A DNA stretch of 56,833 bases, from positions 1 through 56,833 of IMG/VR virus record IMGVR_UViG_3300013108_000466; one strand, 5' to 3'. How positions within the stretch are numbered: position 1 is the stretch's first letter; the number at the start of each line of letters is the position of its first letter. Position numbers and translations under genes: made by a program. The stretch is from a virus. Below, one piece after another: positions 8,133 through 17,040 of the stretch. Below the pieces are notes generated by a model. It had not been told where the DNA came from and did no database searches. It was given only the letters and a program-made list of their open reading frames with translations.

Positions 8133-8147
8133 ATATTTATAATAAAA
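8133..8147 (+). promoter_or_regulatory. Late-type promoter motif ATATTTATAATAAAA
   Basis: Exact copy of the recurrent 15-mer, directly after the kinase stop and 11 nt before the ATG at 8159. It marks the change from metabolic to virion genes. Confidence 0.6.
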
Positions 8148-8158
8148 CCTTTATTGTA

Positions 8159-8548
8159 ATGAAAAAATCTGAATTAAAAGAGTTTATTAAAGAAAACATT
8201 ATTGAAACTTTATCTGAAGCTACAATTGAAACTGATGCGGCTAATATTGCTAAAGTAAAAGCATCAGCTGATGACGATGATATTATTAGAGTTGTAGGTG
8301 AAGACGAAGATATTGACGATAAAGATGCTATCAAAGCAGCTAAAAGTGCTAGAGGTAAATTTAAAAAATTAGATTTAGCTGTTAAAGCTCTTAAAAATAT
8401 TGAAACTGAAATGAAATCATTAGCTAGAAAATATAGTGCTGCTGATGAAGCTGAAAAAGAAAAGATTAAAGATATTTTAAGAGTTAAAACTCCTCAAAAG
8501 AAAGAATTAGAATCTTTAGTTGCAAAATTAGAAAAAGATGTCGTCTAA
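8159..8548 (+). CDS. Putative internal head protein, capsid-targeted
   Basis: 129 residues, strongly charged and helical. The N-terminal 20 residues form an amphipathic leader ending L-S-E20/A21, a gp21-type cleavage site. An acidic run (ADDDD, GEDEDIDD) precedes a Lys/Ala-rich coiled-coil region (about residues 60-128). It overlaps the start of the next gene by 11 nt. By analogy with T4 internal proteins and small core proteins, it probably assembles within the prohead. No homologue is named. Confidence 0.65.
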   Translation: MKKSELKEFIKENIIETLSEATIETDAANIAKVKASADDDDIIRVVGEDEDIDDKDAIKAAKSARGKFKKLDLAVKALKNIETEMKSLARKYSAADEAEKEKIKDILRVKTPQKKELESLVAKLEKDVV

Positions 8549-8918
8549 AGAAAGAGTAATTACATATAGTGTAATTTTTATCCTGTTAAGTACACTAATT
8601 TATTTTGTATTTTTAGGAGATGAACAGTATGTAGAAGATTATAGCCTTAAAATTGAAAGGTTAGAAGCAAAAGTTGATTCTCTACATCATATAAATGATG
8701 ATTTAGTATTTAAAATAGATACTTTAAATCAAGAAATTGTAAAATTAGATTCAGAAATTGAATCACAAGATAAAAAGATTGTCACTTTAAAATACAAAGT
8801 AAATGAAAAAGTTAATTCCATTGATAATTTTAACGATGATGAGCTTCTCAAGTTTTTCACAGACCGATACAGAAAGATCGATTCGATTGAAAGTGCCAAT
8901 AGCGAAGCTCGTAATTAA
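8538..8918 (+). CDS. Inner-membrane-anchored coiled-coil protein (i-spanin-like)
   Basis: 126 residues. One transmembrane helix (about 8-25) is followed by a long periplasmic coiled coil (about 35-100) with regular Leu/Ile heptads and alternating charges. This is the topology of an inner-membrane spanin (Rz-type). The C-terminal third overlaps the next gene by 116 nt in another frame, the arrangement known for Rz/Rz1 pairs. A spanin role is inferred from topology and overlap; the location beside terminase rather than the lysis genes is unusual. Confidence 0.55.
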   Translation: MSSKERVITYSVIFILLSTLIYFVFLGDEQYVEDYSLKIERLEAKVDSLHHINDDLVFKIDTLNQEIVKLDSEIESQDKKIVTLKYKVNEKVNSIDNFNDDELLKFFTDRYRKIDSIESANSEARN

Positions 8919-9210
8919 AGATTTAGTAATAGGAGACGGAGCACAAGAAGAATTAAGTTTATTAAATAATAAACTAAATTTATTAGAAAATAAAATTGTT
9001 TTAAAAGATAGTATTATTACTAATCTAAATAAAAGCGTTATGAATTTTGAAAGTATTTTATTAACAAAATCAGACCAATTAGCTTTATCACAAGAGCTAT
9101 CTTTAAAACTACAAACTGATTTAAAAAAACAAAAAGCTAAAACCAAATTGTTCCAATTAGGTTCAGGTGCATTAGTAGTTGGGGGATTAGTACTGTTATT
9201 AGCTAAATAA
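8803..9210 (+). CDS. Secreted coiled-coil protein with C-terminal membrane anchor, overlapping partner
   Basis: 135 residues. The N-terminal signal peptide ends ...SSFS with Gln next, the flavobacterial-style cleavage context; there is no lipobox Cys. A Leu/Asn-rich coiled coil (about 48-112) is followed by a C-terminal hydrophobic helix (about 118-133). The start is embedded in the upstream gene (116-nt overlap, different frame). It may pair with the i-spanin-like protein, but it is anchored by a C-terminal helix rather than lipid, so it is not a classical Rz1. Confidence 0.55.
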   Translation: MKKLIPLIILTMMSFSSFSQTDTERSIRLKVPIAKLVIKDLVIGDGAQEELSLLNNKLNLLENKIVLKDSIITNLNKSVMNFESILLTKSDQLALSQELSLKLQTDLKKQKAKTKLFQLGSGALVVGGLVLLLAK

Positions 9211-9211
9211 T

Positions 9212-10786
9212 ATGGCTGGAGACTTAAAGAAAGTAATAAGAAGTGAATACTTAAAATGTGCTAAAGACCCAGTACATTTTATGCGTAAATATTGTTATAT
9301 ACAGCACCCACAAAGGGGACGTATACAATTCAACTTATACCCATTCCAAGATAAAGTATTAACACTATGGAGAGATAATCCATATTCAATTGTCTTAAAA
9401 TCAAGACAGTTAGGAATTTCAACATTAGGTGCAGGTTATTCATTATGGTTAATGACATTCCATAAAGATAAAAACGTTTTGTGTATAGCGACAAAGCAAG
9501 AAACAGCTAAAAACATGGTTACAAAGGTAAAATTTATGTATGAGAATTTACCTTCATGGCTTAAAATTGATGCCCAAGAAAATAACAAATTAACATTACG
9601 ATTAGATAATGGATCTCAAATTAAAGCAACATCAGCAAGTAGTGATGCTGGTAGATCCGAAGCAGTATCTTTGCTATTAATTGATGAGGCAGCTTTTATT
9701 GAAAATATTGGTGAGATTTGGGCTTCAGCTCAACAAACATTAGCAACTGGAGGTGGTTGTATAGCATTAAGTACTCCTTATGGTACAGGTAATTGGTTTC
9801 ATCAAACTTGGAGTAGAGCAGAAGCGGCTGAAAACGATTTTTTACCTATAAAATTACCTTGGTATGTTCACCCAGATAGAGATGAAGCATGGAGAAAAAG
9901 ACAAGATGAATTACTAGGTGATCCTAGAATGGCGGCACAAGAATGTGATTGCGATTTTAGTACTTCAGGTGATATTGTTTTTTATCCTGAATACATTGAA
10001 TATTATGAAAAATCGTTTGTTAAAGATCCTTTAGAAAGAAGAGGTAATGACCAAAATTTATGGGTTTGGGAACAAGCTGATTATTCAAGAAGTTATATGG
10101 TAGTAGCTGATGTATCTAGAGGTGATGGTAAAGATTATTCTGCATGTCATGTAATAGATACAGAAACAAATGTACAAGTTGCTGAATATAAAGGACAAAT
10201 AGGTACTAAAGAATATGGTCACTTATTAGTTGGATTAGCTACAGAATATAATGAAGCAATGTTAGTAATTGAAAATGCTAATATTGGTTGGGCTACTATA
10301 CAAGTAGTAATTGATAGAGCATATCAAAACCTCTACTATTCACAAAAGAGTGGAGAAGCAAATGTTAATTCGTATTTTGATAAATATCAAGATCATTCAA
10401 AAATGGTTCCTGGATTTACTATGTCATCAAGAACAAGACCTATGGTAATTGGTAAATTTCAGGAATATATTAGTGATAAAGGAGTAACAATACAATCAAA
10501 AAGATTGATAGAAGAAATGAAAACATTTATATGGCGTAATGGAAGACCAGAAGCTCAATCAGGTTATAATGATGATTTAGTTATGGCTTTTAGTATTGCT
10601 ATGTATATTAGGGATACAGCTTTGAAATTTAAACAAAGAGGTATAGATTTAACAAGACAATCATTAAATAATATGCAGGTTAATAGATCAGCATATCAAG
10701 GTAGTTATGGTAACAACCCAGGCATGAAAAATCCTTATGAAATAAAAACCAAGGATGGTAAAGAAAACATTGATTGGTTATTATAG
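9212..10786 (+). CDS. terL: Terminase large subunit (gp17-like)
   Basis: 524 residues. The ATPase domain has a Walker-A-like SRQLGIST (about residues 64-71) and a Walker B LLLIDEAAF (about 155-163). The C-terminal nuclease domain shows three acidic positions: ADVSRGDG, LVIENAN and GYNDDLVMAF. The size fits T4 gp17. It pumps DNA into proheads through the portal encoded just downstream and cuts concatemers. No small terminase is recognisable upstream in the window. High confidence from motifs and position. Confidence 0.95.
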   Translation: MAGDLKKVIRSEYLKCAKDPVHFMRKYCYIQHPQRGRIQFNLYPFQDKVLTLWRDNPYSIVLKSRQLGISTLGAGYSLWLMTFHKDKNVLCIATKQETAKNMVTKVKFMYENLPSWLKIDAQENNKLTLRLDNGSQIKATSASSDAGRSEAVSLLLIDEAAFIENIGEIWASAQQTLATGGGCIALSTPYGTGNWFHQTWSRAEAAENDFLPIKLPWYVHPDRDEAWRKRQDELLGDPRMAAQECDCDFSTSGDIVFYPEYIEYYEKSFVKDPLERRGNDQNLWVWEQADYSRSYMVVADVSRGDGKDYSACHVIDTETNVQVAEYKGQIGTKEYGHLLVGLATEYNEAMLVIENANIGWATIQVVIDRAYQNLYYSQKSGEANVNSYFDKYQDHSKMVPGFTMSSRTRPMVIGKFQEYISDKGVTIQSKRLIEEMKTFIWRNGRPEAQSGYNDDLVMAFSIAMYIRDTALKFKQRGIDLTRQSLNNMQVNRSAYQGSYGNNPGMKNPYEIKTKDGKENIDWLL

Positions 10787-10788
10787 CA

Positions 10789-10803
10789 ATATTTATAACA
10801 ATA
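10789..10803 (+). promoter_or_regulatory. Late-type promoter motif (variant ATATTTATAACAATA)
   Basis: The first 10 bases match the recurrent late motif; it lies 13 nt upstream of the portal start. Confidence 0.5.
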
Positions 10804-10816
10804 ATAATATATAGAA

Positions 10817-12709
10817 ATGGCAAATAGAAGCGTATTTTCAAGACTACAAAGATTATTTTCAACAGATGTTGTAATAAGAAACGTAGGTGGAAACCAAATA
10901 AAAACAATAGACTCAGGTCATATTCAAGCAAGTGGAGAATATGAAACAAATGCCTTAGTTGATAGATTTAATAGAGTATATTCTACTGCTCCTTCCTCTT
11001 TATATGGAGCACAATTTAATTTAAATTATAATTATCTAAGACCTCAACTATATTCAGAGTATGATATAATGGATCAAGATGCTATTATCGCTTCAGCGCT
11101 TGATATCCTAGCCGATGAATCAACTCTTAAAAATGATATGGGTGAAGTACTTCAAATTAGAAGTTCAAATGAAGATATACAAAAAATTCTATATAATTTA
11201 TTTTATGATGTTTTAAACATTGAGTTTAATGCCTGGATGTGGATTAGACAAATGTGTAAATATGGTGACTTTTTCTTAAAAATGGAAATATCAGAAAAAT
11301 TTGGTGTTTATAATGTAATACCTTATACTGCTTATCATATTGAAAGAATGGAAGGTCAAAACCCAGAAAATCCAGCAGAAGTAAAATTTAGATGGAACCC
11401 AGATGGATTTGCGGGTGGTTCTTATGGTTACTATAATGTACCTAATCAAAATGTAAATGATGATAGAGGTGGTATTGTATTTGATAATTATGAAATGGCT
11501 CACTTTAGATTTGTAGCTGATGTTAATTATCTTCCTTATGGTAGAGCATACATTGAACCAGCAAGAAAATTATTTAAACAATATACATTAATGGAAGACG
11601 CGATGTTAATTCATAGAATTGCTCGTGCACCAGAAAAAAGAATATTTTATGTAAATGTTGGAGCTATTCCTCCAAATGAAGTAGAAGCATTTATGCAAAA
11701 AACTATTTCAAGTATGAAACGTACTCCTATGATAGATGAAAAAACAGGTGAGTATAACTTGAAATATAATATGCAAAATATGTTGGAAGACTTTTACATA
11801 CCAGTTAGAGGTAATGATAACGCAACTAAAATTGATACTACACCAGGTTTATCTTATGATGGTATTCAAGATGTAGAATATTTAAGAGATAAATTATTTG
11901 CAGCTCTAAAAATACCAAAAGCATTCTTAGGATATGATGAAAACACAGAAGGTAAAGCTACATTAGCTGCCGAAGACATCAGATTTGCTCGTACTATTGA
12001 TAGAATTCAAAGAATAATTTTATCTGAATTTAATAAAATTGCATTAGTACATTTATATACTCAAGGTTATACAGATGAAACATTGACTAATTTTGAATTA
12101 TCAATGACTACTCCATCAATTATATATGACCAAGAAAAAATTGAATTACTTAAAGCTAAAACAGAATTGGCAGGTTCATTATTAGAACAAGGGCTAGTAC
12201 CTTCAGATTGGATTTATCATAATGTATTCCACTTTAGTGAAGATCAATATGATGAATATAGAGATTTAGCTAGAGAAGATGCTAAACGTCAATTTAGATT
12301 AGATCAAATAAAAGCAGAAGGTAATGACCCAGTAGCAACAGGTAAATCTTATGGTACACCTCATGATTTAGCTTCATTATATGGTATGGGAAGAACAGTA
12401 TCAGATCCAGCTAATGTACCAGCTGGCTATGCTAAAGATGATCCTAAATTAGGAAGACCAATTGATTCAATGACTACTAGAGGTAAACAAGAAAACAACT
12501 TTGGGAAAGACCCATTAGGTGTAAAACGTATGAAAGATACTGATAAGAACGATGGTGATGGTAGACCAAGTTTAGGAGAAAGTGAGAGTGCTCAAGTAAC
12601 TTATTTAAAGAATAAAGATATCTTTAAATCTCTTAACAAAAAGAAGTTAATTTTTGAAGAAGATAAAAACACATCATCATTACTTGATGAATCTCAACTA
12701 AAGTCCTAA
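10817..12709 (+). CDS. gp20: Portal vertex protein (gp20-like)
   Basis: 630 residues. Internal patterns typical of T4-type portals include 'YSEYDIMDQDAIIASALDI' near residue 80, 'PYGRAYIEPARK' in the wing/clip region, and 'KIPKAFLGYDE' with 'EGKATLAAEDIRFARTI' toward the C-terminus. It forms the dodecameric channel for DNA entry and the platform for the neck. It lies between terminase and the core/protease genes, as in T4. The polar C-terminal tail (about 510-630) looks disordered. Confidence 0.93.
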   Translation: MANRSVFSRLQRLFSTDVVIRNVGGNQIKTIDSGHIQASGEYETNALVDRFNRVYSTAPSSLYGAQFNLNYNYLRPQLYSEYDIMDQDAIIASALDILADESTLKNDMGEVLQIRSSNEDIQKILYNLFYDVLNIEFNAWMWIRQMCKYGDFFLKMEISEKFGVYNVIPYTAYHIERMEGQNPENPAEVKFRWNPDGFAGGSYGYYNVPNQNVNDDRGGIVFDNYEMAHFRFVADVNYLPYGRAYIEPARKLFKQYTLMEDAMLIHRIARAPEKRIFYVNVGAIPPNEVEAFMQKTISSMKRTPMIDEKTGEYNLKYNMQNMLEDFYIPVRGNDNATKIDTTPGLSYDGIQDVEYLRDKLFAALKIPKAFLGYDENTEGKATLAAEDIRFARTIDRIQRIILSEFNKIALVHLYTQGYTDETLTNFELSMTTPSIIYDQEKIELLKAKTELAGSLLEQGLVPSDWIYHNVFHFSEDQYDEYRDLAREDAKRQFRLDQIKAEGNDPVATGKSYGTPHDLASLYGMGRTVSDPANVPAGYAKDDPKLGRPIDSMTTRGKQENNFGKDPLGVKRMKDTDKNDGDGRPSLGESESAQVTYLKNKDIFKSLNKKKLIFEEDKNTSSLLDESQLKS

Positions 12710-12723
12710 TATTTATAAATAAA
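12709..12723 (+). promoter_or_regulatory. Late-type promoter motif (variant ATATTTATAAATAAA)
   Basis: Directly follows the portal stop; 14 of 15 bases match the recurrent motif; 11 nt before the next ATG. Confidence 0.5.
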
Positions 12724-12734
12724 TATATTTTTTG

Positions 12735-13598
12735 ATGAAAATAAAACACTCAAAATTTAAAAATACTGGTATATTATTCGAATTACTAGTAAGACAGATA
12801 ACGGCAGACACATTAAAAGGAGGAGATTCTCCTGCAATTGATATACTTAAAGAATATTTTGTAAAAACAGAATTGGGACGTGAGTATAAATTGTATGAAT
12901 CAATTCTTAAATCAAAAGTCTTAAATGAAGGCAGAGCTAATTCTCTAATTTCAACTACTTTAGAAATGTCTAAAAAGTTTAATAGATCTGTACTTAGAAA
13001 ACAAAAGTATAATTTGATTAACGAAATCAAAAAACATTATAATTTAGAATCTTTCTTTGGTTCTAAAGTAAAAAATTATAAAGAAATAGCTTCTATTTAT
13101 ACTTTAATAGAAAGTTATAACTATAAGGAAGTTACTAATTTAGATCAAATTAATAATAATAAAGTTACATTACTAGAATTTTTAACTAAATCACCAGTTT
13201 CTAAAAAATCAAAAGATGAAGTAATTAATGAATTTTCTACTTATGACAAGGATTTGAGAACTTTAACATATAAAATATTGTTAGAAAAATTTAATGATAA
13301 GTACGATGGTCTAAGTATAGAACAAAAAGAAATACTTAAAGAATTTATATACTCAGTAGATTCAACACCATCATTAAGAGAATTTTATAATAATAAAGTT
13401 AATATATTAAAAGATAAATTAACTGAAATGTCTACAAATATAAAAGACAAAGCTACTAAAATTAAAATTACAGAAGTAGCTAAATTATTAACTGAGTTAA
13501 ATAAAACTGATAAAGTAGATAATGATAATTTAGTTGATTTGTTACAATATTACGAACTAGTAAAAGAAATACAAGTAGCAAATGGCGTACAAATATAA
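12735..13598 (+). CDS. Hypothetical protein downstream of portal
   Basis: 287 residues from ATG 12735; an in-frame TTG at 12732 is less likely. The product is entirely helical-looking and Lys-rich, with 'FELLVRQITADTL' near the N-terminus. No catalytic motif, membrane segment or targeting site is seen. Its position between portal and the core/protease genes suggests a role in prohead assembly, but this is inference from synteny only. It overlaps the next start by 17 nt. Confidence 0.75.
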   Translation: MKIKHSKFKNTGILFELLVRQITADTLKGGDSPAIDILKEYFVKTELGREYKLYESILKSKVLNEGRANSLISTTLEMSKKFNRSVLRKQKYNLINEIKKHYNLESFFGSKVKNYKEIASIYTLIESYNYKEVTNLDQINNNKVTLLEFLTKSPVSKKSKDEVINEFSTYDKDLRTLTYKILLEKFNDKYDGLSIEQKEILKEFIYSVDSTPSLREFYNNKVNILKDKLTEMSTNIKDKATKIKITEVAKLLTELNKTDKVDNDNLVDLLQYYELVKEIQVANGVQI

Positions 13599-14745
13599 AC
13601 TTAGTGAAATGTCTAAAACTGCTTCATCTGAAGAAGCAGCAAAAGAACTAAAGCGCAAACCAGGAGAAGGATTTGAGGTTGGGCAAGTCATGTATAGTGA
13701 TGATGGAACAAGAAAATCTACCATTACTAAAATTGACAGTGAAACCGGTGCAGTATCTTGGAGAATTGATCAATTACCTGGATTTGATAAGTTATATGAT
13801 GAAATGGATGATCTAGTTAATGTAGCTAAAAGAGTTTATACTAAAACTAAAGATGATAAGAAATTTAGAGAATTTTACGAAACTGCTCGTAAATTAAGAA
13901 ATGCAATTAGAACACATCTTAGAAACGAATACCCAGACGAATATAAAAATATAGTAGGTATAAATGAAGTAGATGTTGTAGATCTAGCTCCTGGTACTCA
14001 GGTAAAAGCTAAAAATTATATTAAAGATGCTCCAACATTTGCTGATACTATGTTAGATATTAGTGATGAAATATTAGATGGAGAAAGTGATACTATTATT
14101 AATAACCCACAAATTAAACAAGCACTAAATTTATTAAAAAAAGTTGGTACTGTAGAAGAAGCATTTGATGAATTAGATGATGGGTTTGATAAAAACATGG
14201 AAGATCTAATAAAAGCAGGATCTAGATTAAACCCAGAAAGATTTGAAGATGTAATTTACTATATCCATAATAATTGGATGGCAGGTAATTATGGTGATGA
14301 TTATGCTATAAGAAGAATAAGTAAATATCTTAATGAAAATGTAGACGAAGCTTCTATGTCAGGTGCGGCTGGTGCTTATTTAACTCCATATGCTTTTAGA
14401 TTACCTAAAAAAAAGAAAAAGAAAGAAATTAAAGAAGCATTACAATTAGTACATGTTTATGATAAAGATGGTAAAATGTATGGTACTGGTTCAGTTGAAA
14501 AAGTAGAAGGTGATAAAACAACAGTAAGATTTGATGGTAGTACAGTTAAAAGATTTCCTAGCGACAGAGTAAAACCGGTAAAAGAAGGAGTAGGAGCAAC
14601 ATTAGGTCCAGGCCCTAAGGCAGGTCCTGATGGAGTTACAGATAGTGCGTATGTAAAACAGTTTAAATATAAACTAGTTCCTAAAACTAAAAATGGTACT
14701 TATGTACAAAAAGGCTCAGGACTCGAAGTAAACAAACTTTTTTAA
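13582..14745 (+). CDS. Virion-associated hypothetical protein with Lys-rich linker
   Basis: 387 residues. The N-terminal part is mixed alpha/beta. A segment SGAAGAYLTPYAFRLPKKKKKK (about 255-276) combines a motif often seen in phage head-associated proteins with a poly-Lys stretch. A compact beta-domain about 287-330 (VHVYDKDGKMYGTGSVEKVEG) looks KOW/SH3-like. It sits where T4 encodes small core proteins (gp67/gp68) but is much larger. Probably incorporated in the prohead; function unknown. Confidence 0.7.
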   Translation: MAYKYKLSEMSKTASSEEAAKELKRKPGEGFEVGQVMYSDDGTRKSTITKIDSETGAVSWRIDQLPGFDKLYDEMDDLVNVAKRVYTKTKDDKKFREFYETARKLRNAIRTHLRNEYPDEYKNIVGINEVDVVDLAPGTQVKAKNYIKDAPTFADTMLDISDEILDGESDTIINNPQIKQALNLLKKVGTVEEAFDELDDGFDKNMEDLIKAGSRLNPERFEDVIYYIHNNWMAGNYGDDYAIRRISKYLNENVDEASMSGAAGAYLTPYAFRLPKKKKKKEIKEALQLVHVYDKDGKMYGTGSVEKVEGDKTTVRFDGSTVKRFPSDRVKPVKEGVGATLGPGPKAGPDGVTDSAYVKQFKYKLVPKTKNGTYVQKGSGLEVNKLF

Positions 14746-14755
14746 TACGTATAAT

Positions 14756-14983
14756 ATGAATATTAGAGAAGAAGAAGATAAATTAGAAAAATTTCAACAA
14801 AGCAGAATTGATGCGTTTGATGAAATTGAAAACGAATTAAAGTCTTTAATTAAACCATTAAGACAAGGAAAAATAGAAACAATTAAATATTACAGAGAAG
14901 AGCCTAAAAGCTATTCTGTAGTTGTTGGAACGGATTTAATTAAAGATTATATAAAAGATATTAAAACACTATTAGAAAACTAA
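14756..14983 (+). CDS. Small hypothetical protein in gp67/gp68 position
   Basis: 75 residues, charged, helical N-terminus (EEEDKLEKFQQSRIDAFDEIE) then a short beta segment around YYREEPKSYSVVVG. It lies 10 nt after the upstream gene and 5 nt before the next. T4 places small prohead core proteins here, so a core role is possible by position, with no sequence evidence for homology. Confidence 0.6.
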   Translation: MNIREEEDKLEKFQQSRIDAFDEIENELKSLIKPLRQGKIETIKYYREEPKSYSVVVGTDLIKDYIKDIKTLLEN

Positions 14984-14988
14984 ATAAG

Positions 14989-16302
14989 ATGAAGAAAACA
15001 GCAGAACAATTACATAAAGAATTAACTGATAGGTTAATTACTGAAAATTATGTTGATTTAAAACCATTAAATACTATAGAACCAACTGAAAAAGAAGGTT
15101 GGGAAGCTAAATATTTTAACTACATTAATGAAGCAGGAGATAAAAGTTTAAATCCTATCGTTAATAATGATATGAAAGTTAATACTAAGGAACAAGAAGA
15201 AAAAGTATCAGCAGATCCTAAGTATAAATTTGAAATGGATAACAAATTAGCTGGATCTTATAAATTATCAGATGGTGTTGAAAATGTAGCATCACATAAC
15301 TATGATTATTCACCTAAAGTAGATAACATTAATAATGTTAATGCTCAAGAAATGATGAATGGGGTATATTGTGAAATTAAAAACGATCCAAACTTAACTT
15401 TAGAAGAAGCTCAATCCAAAGTAATTGAAAATTTAGCTAAAGATTCTATGCATTATGTTAAAAATGGTCAATTTGGTGTTGAAGGATTAGGATACCAAGA
15501 ATCAGCTCCTGGTTTAGGTGAAGTTGATAACCAAATGGAAGTAGTAAAAGAATCTGTTGAAGAAAAAATTAAAAAAACACTTAAAGAACATTTTACTGGT
15601 GTATCAACATCAGGTAACCCAAATAGCTTTGCTGCAATGTCTGGTGAAGTAATTAATAAAATGTTAGAGGAAAATGGTTTAACTGAAAAACCTAATTCAT
15701 TAGATGAATTCGTGAATGAAATTAACGAAGATAAATTTGATGAAGCTAGACAAGAAGCAATAGAATCTTCTCAAGAAGCAGCAGGTATTGAAGAGAAAAA
15801 AGATCATGACGGTGATGGAGATATTGATTCAGATGATTATTTGGCTGCTAAAGATAAAGCAATTAAAGCTAACATGAAAAAGAAAAAACCTAAAAAAGAA
15901 TCAATTGAAACTAAATTAGCTGAAATAGGCAAAGAAGCTGAAGCTGTTAAATTAGAAGCTCAATTAAATTTCTTACATGATTTTATTGCTGAAAAAGTTG
16001 ATAGAGTAAATTCAATTAATGAAGATGAAAATCTTAAAGAATTAGTTGATAAAGGCAAGTTAAAAGAAATGACAAAAGAAATTAAGCTTTTAGAAAAAAG
16101 AAAAGCTAAAATGGAAAAAATTTACGAAAAATCTTGTGGTAAAAAATACTCTAAAAAAGAAATGGTAGACGAAACTGAAGAAGTTGATGAATCATTTGAT
16201 AGTGTTGTTGATAAAATCATGGATCAAGGTAAATCAAGAGAAGATGCAGAAAAAATTGCTGGAGCAATTAATCGTGATTACGTAGGCAATTATAAAGACT
16301 AA
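14989..16302 (+). CDS. Prohead-core-associated acidic protein with EF-hand-like loop
   Basis: 437 residues, very acidic and Lys/Glu-rich, with long helices. About residues 273-284 form a canonical EF-hand/dockerin-type calcium loop, DHDGDGDIDSDD, with Asp at the coordinating positions. The C-terminus (IMDQGKSREDAEKIAGAINRD) resembles a short helical motif repeated in many phage head proteins. Position directly before the protease gene and composition point to a prohead core component. Calcium binding is a sequence-based prediction. Confidence 0.65.
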   Translation: MKKTAEQLHKELTDRLITENYVDLKPLNTIEPTEKEGWEAKYFNYINEAGDKSLNPIVNNDMKVNTKEQEEKVSADPKYKFEMDNKLAGSYKLSDGVENVASHNYDYSPKVDNINNVNAQEMMNGVYCEIKNDPNLTLEEAQSKVIENLAKDSMHYVKNGQFGVEGLGYQESAPGLGEVDNQMEVVKESVEEKIKKTLKEHFTGVSTSGNPNSFAAMSGEVINKMLEENGLTEKPNSLDEFVNEINEDKFDEARQEAIESSQEAAGIEEKKDHDGDGDIDSDDYLAAKDKAIKANMKKKKPKKESIETKLAEIGKEAEAVKLEAQLNFLHDFIAEKVDRVNSINEDENLKELVDKGKLKEMTKEIKLLEKRKAKMEKIYEKSCGKKYSKKEMVDETEEVDESFDSVVDKIMDQGKSREDAEKIAGAINRDYVGNYKD

Positions 16303-16314
16303 TCAAGTTATTTT

Positions 16315-16914
16315 ATGAAGACATTACTAATTGAAACGCACGCGTTTAAGGCGTCACCACAACAACTAAAGGAATCAGTACATGAAAATGGTAATTTATT
16401 AGTTGAAGGGATTTTAGCTACTGCTGAAGTTAAAAATGGTAATGGTAGATATTACGCCAAAGAATTATGGAATAGAGAAATGGAAAAATATAAGGAACTT
16501 ATTGAACAAAGACGTTCAATGGGTGAATTAGATCATCCTGAATCTTCGGTTGTAAACTTAAAAAATGTATCTCACTTAATATCAGATTTTTGGTGGGATG
16601 GAGATAATGTAATGGGTAAAATAGAAATTTTACCTACACCTTCAGGAAACATACTTAGAGAATTAATTAATCATGGTGTTACAGTAGGTGTATCATCAAG
16701 AGGAATGGGTTCATTACAAGATATGGGTGGTGTAATGGAAGTACAAGATGACTTCGAATTATTATGTTGGGATTTTGTTTCAACACCATCTAACCCAGGT
16801 TCTTATATGCATACTATCAAAGAAGGAAAAGAAATGGTTAATTACGACTATACAAGAGTTAACCAAATAGTTACTGAGATCCTTTGTTCTAAAGGTTCTT
16901 GTCCAATAGTGTAA
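16315..16914 (+). CDS. gp21: Prohead core protease (gp21-like)
   Basis: 199 residues. GELDHPESS (about 65-73) carries the catalytic His, and VGVSSRGMGS (about 122-131) the catalytic Ser, of the T4 gp21/U9 serine protease family. Substrate-like sites L-K-E/S and L-V-E/G near residues 19-33 suggest autoprocessing. It should cleave the scaffold, the capsid protein N-terminus and the candidate internal proteins after (L/I)-x-E. Synteny with core, scaffold and capsid genes supports the call. Confidence 0.92.
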   Translation: MKTLLIETHAFKASPQQLKESVHENGNLLVEGILATAEVKNGNGRYYAKELWNREMEKYKELIEQRRSMGELDHPESSVVNLKNVSHLISDFWWDGDNVMGKIEILPTPSGNILRELINHGVTVGVSSRGMGSLQDMGGVMEVQDDFELLCWDFVSTPSNPGSYMHTIKEGKEMVNYDYTRVNQIVTEILCSKGSCPIV

Positions 16915-16949
16915 TTTTAAGATATTTCCATATACGTATAATCGTAATA

Positions 16950-17016
16950 CATCATGATTATCTTATATGATGTTAGACTATTAATAATTTTCTATTACGC
17001 TTCATGAATAAGCGTA
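16950..17016 (+). other. Two hairpins between protease and scaffold genes
   Basis: CATCAT/ATGATG (16950-16955 with 16967-16972) and a perfect 7-bp stem TACGCTT/AAGCGTA (16996-17002 with 17010-17016, loop CATGAAT). The second lies 24 nt upstream of the scaffold ATG and has only three T after it, so it is a weak terminator at most. It could control expression of scaffold relative to protease. An AT-rich TATACGTATAAT sequence precedes both. Confidence 0.45.
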
Positions 17017-17040
17017 TTTCACAAACTAAATTTTGGGATT

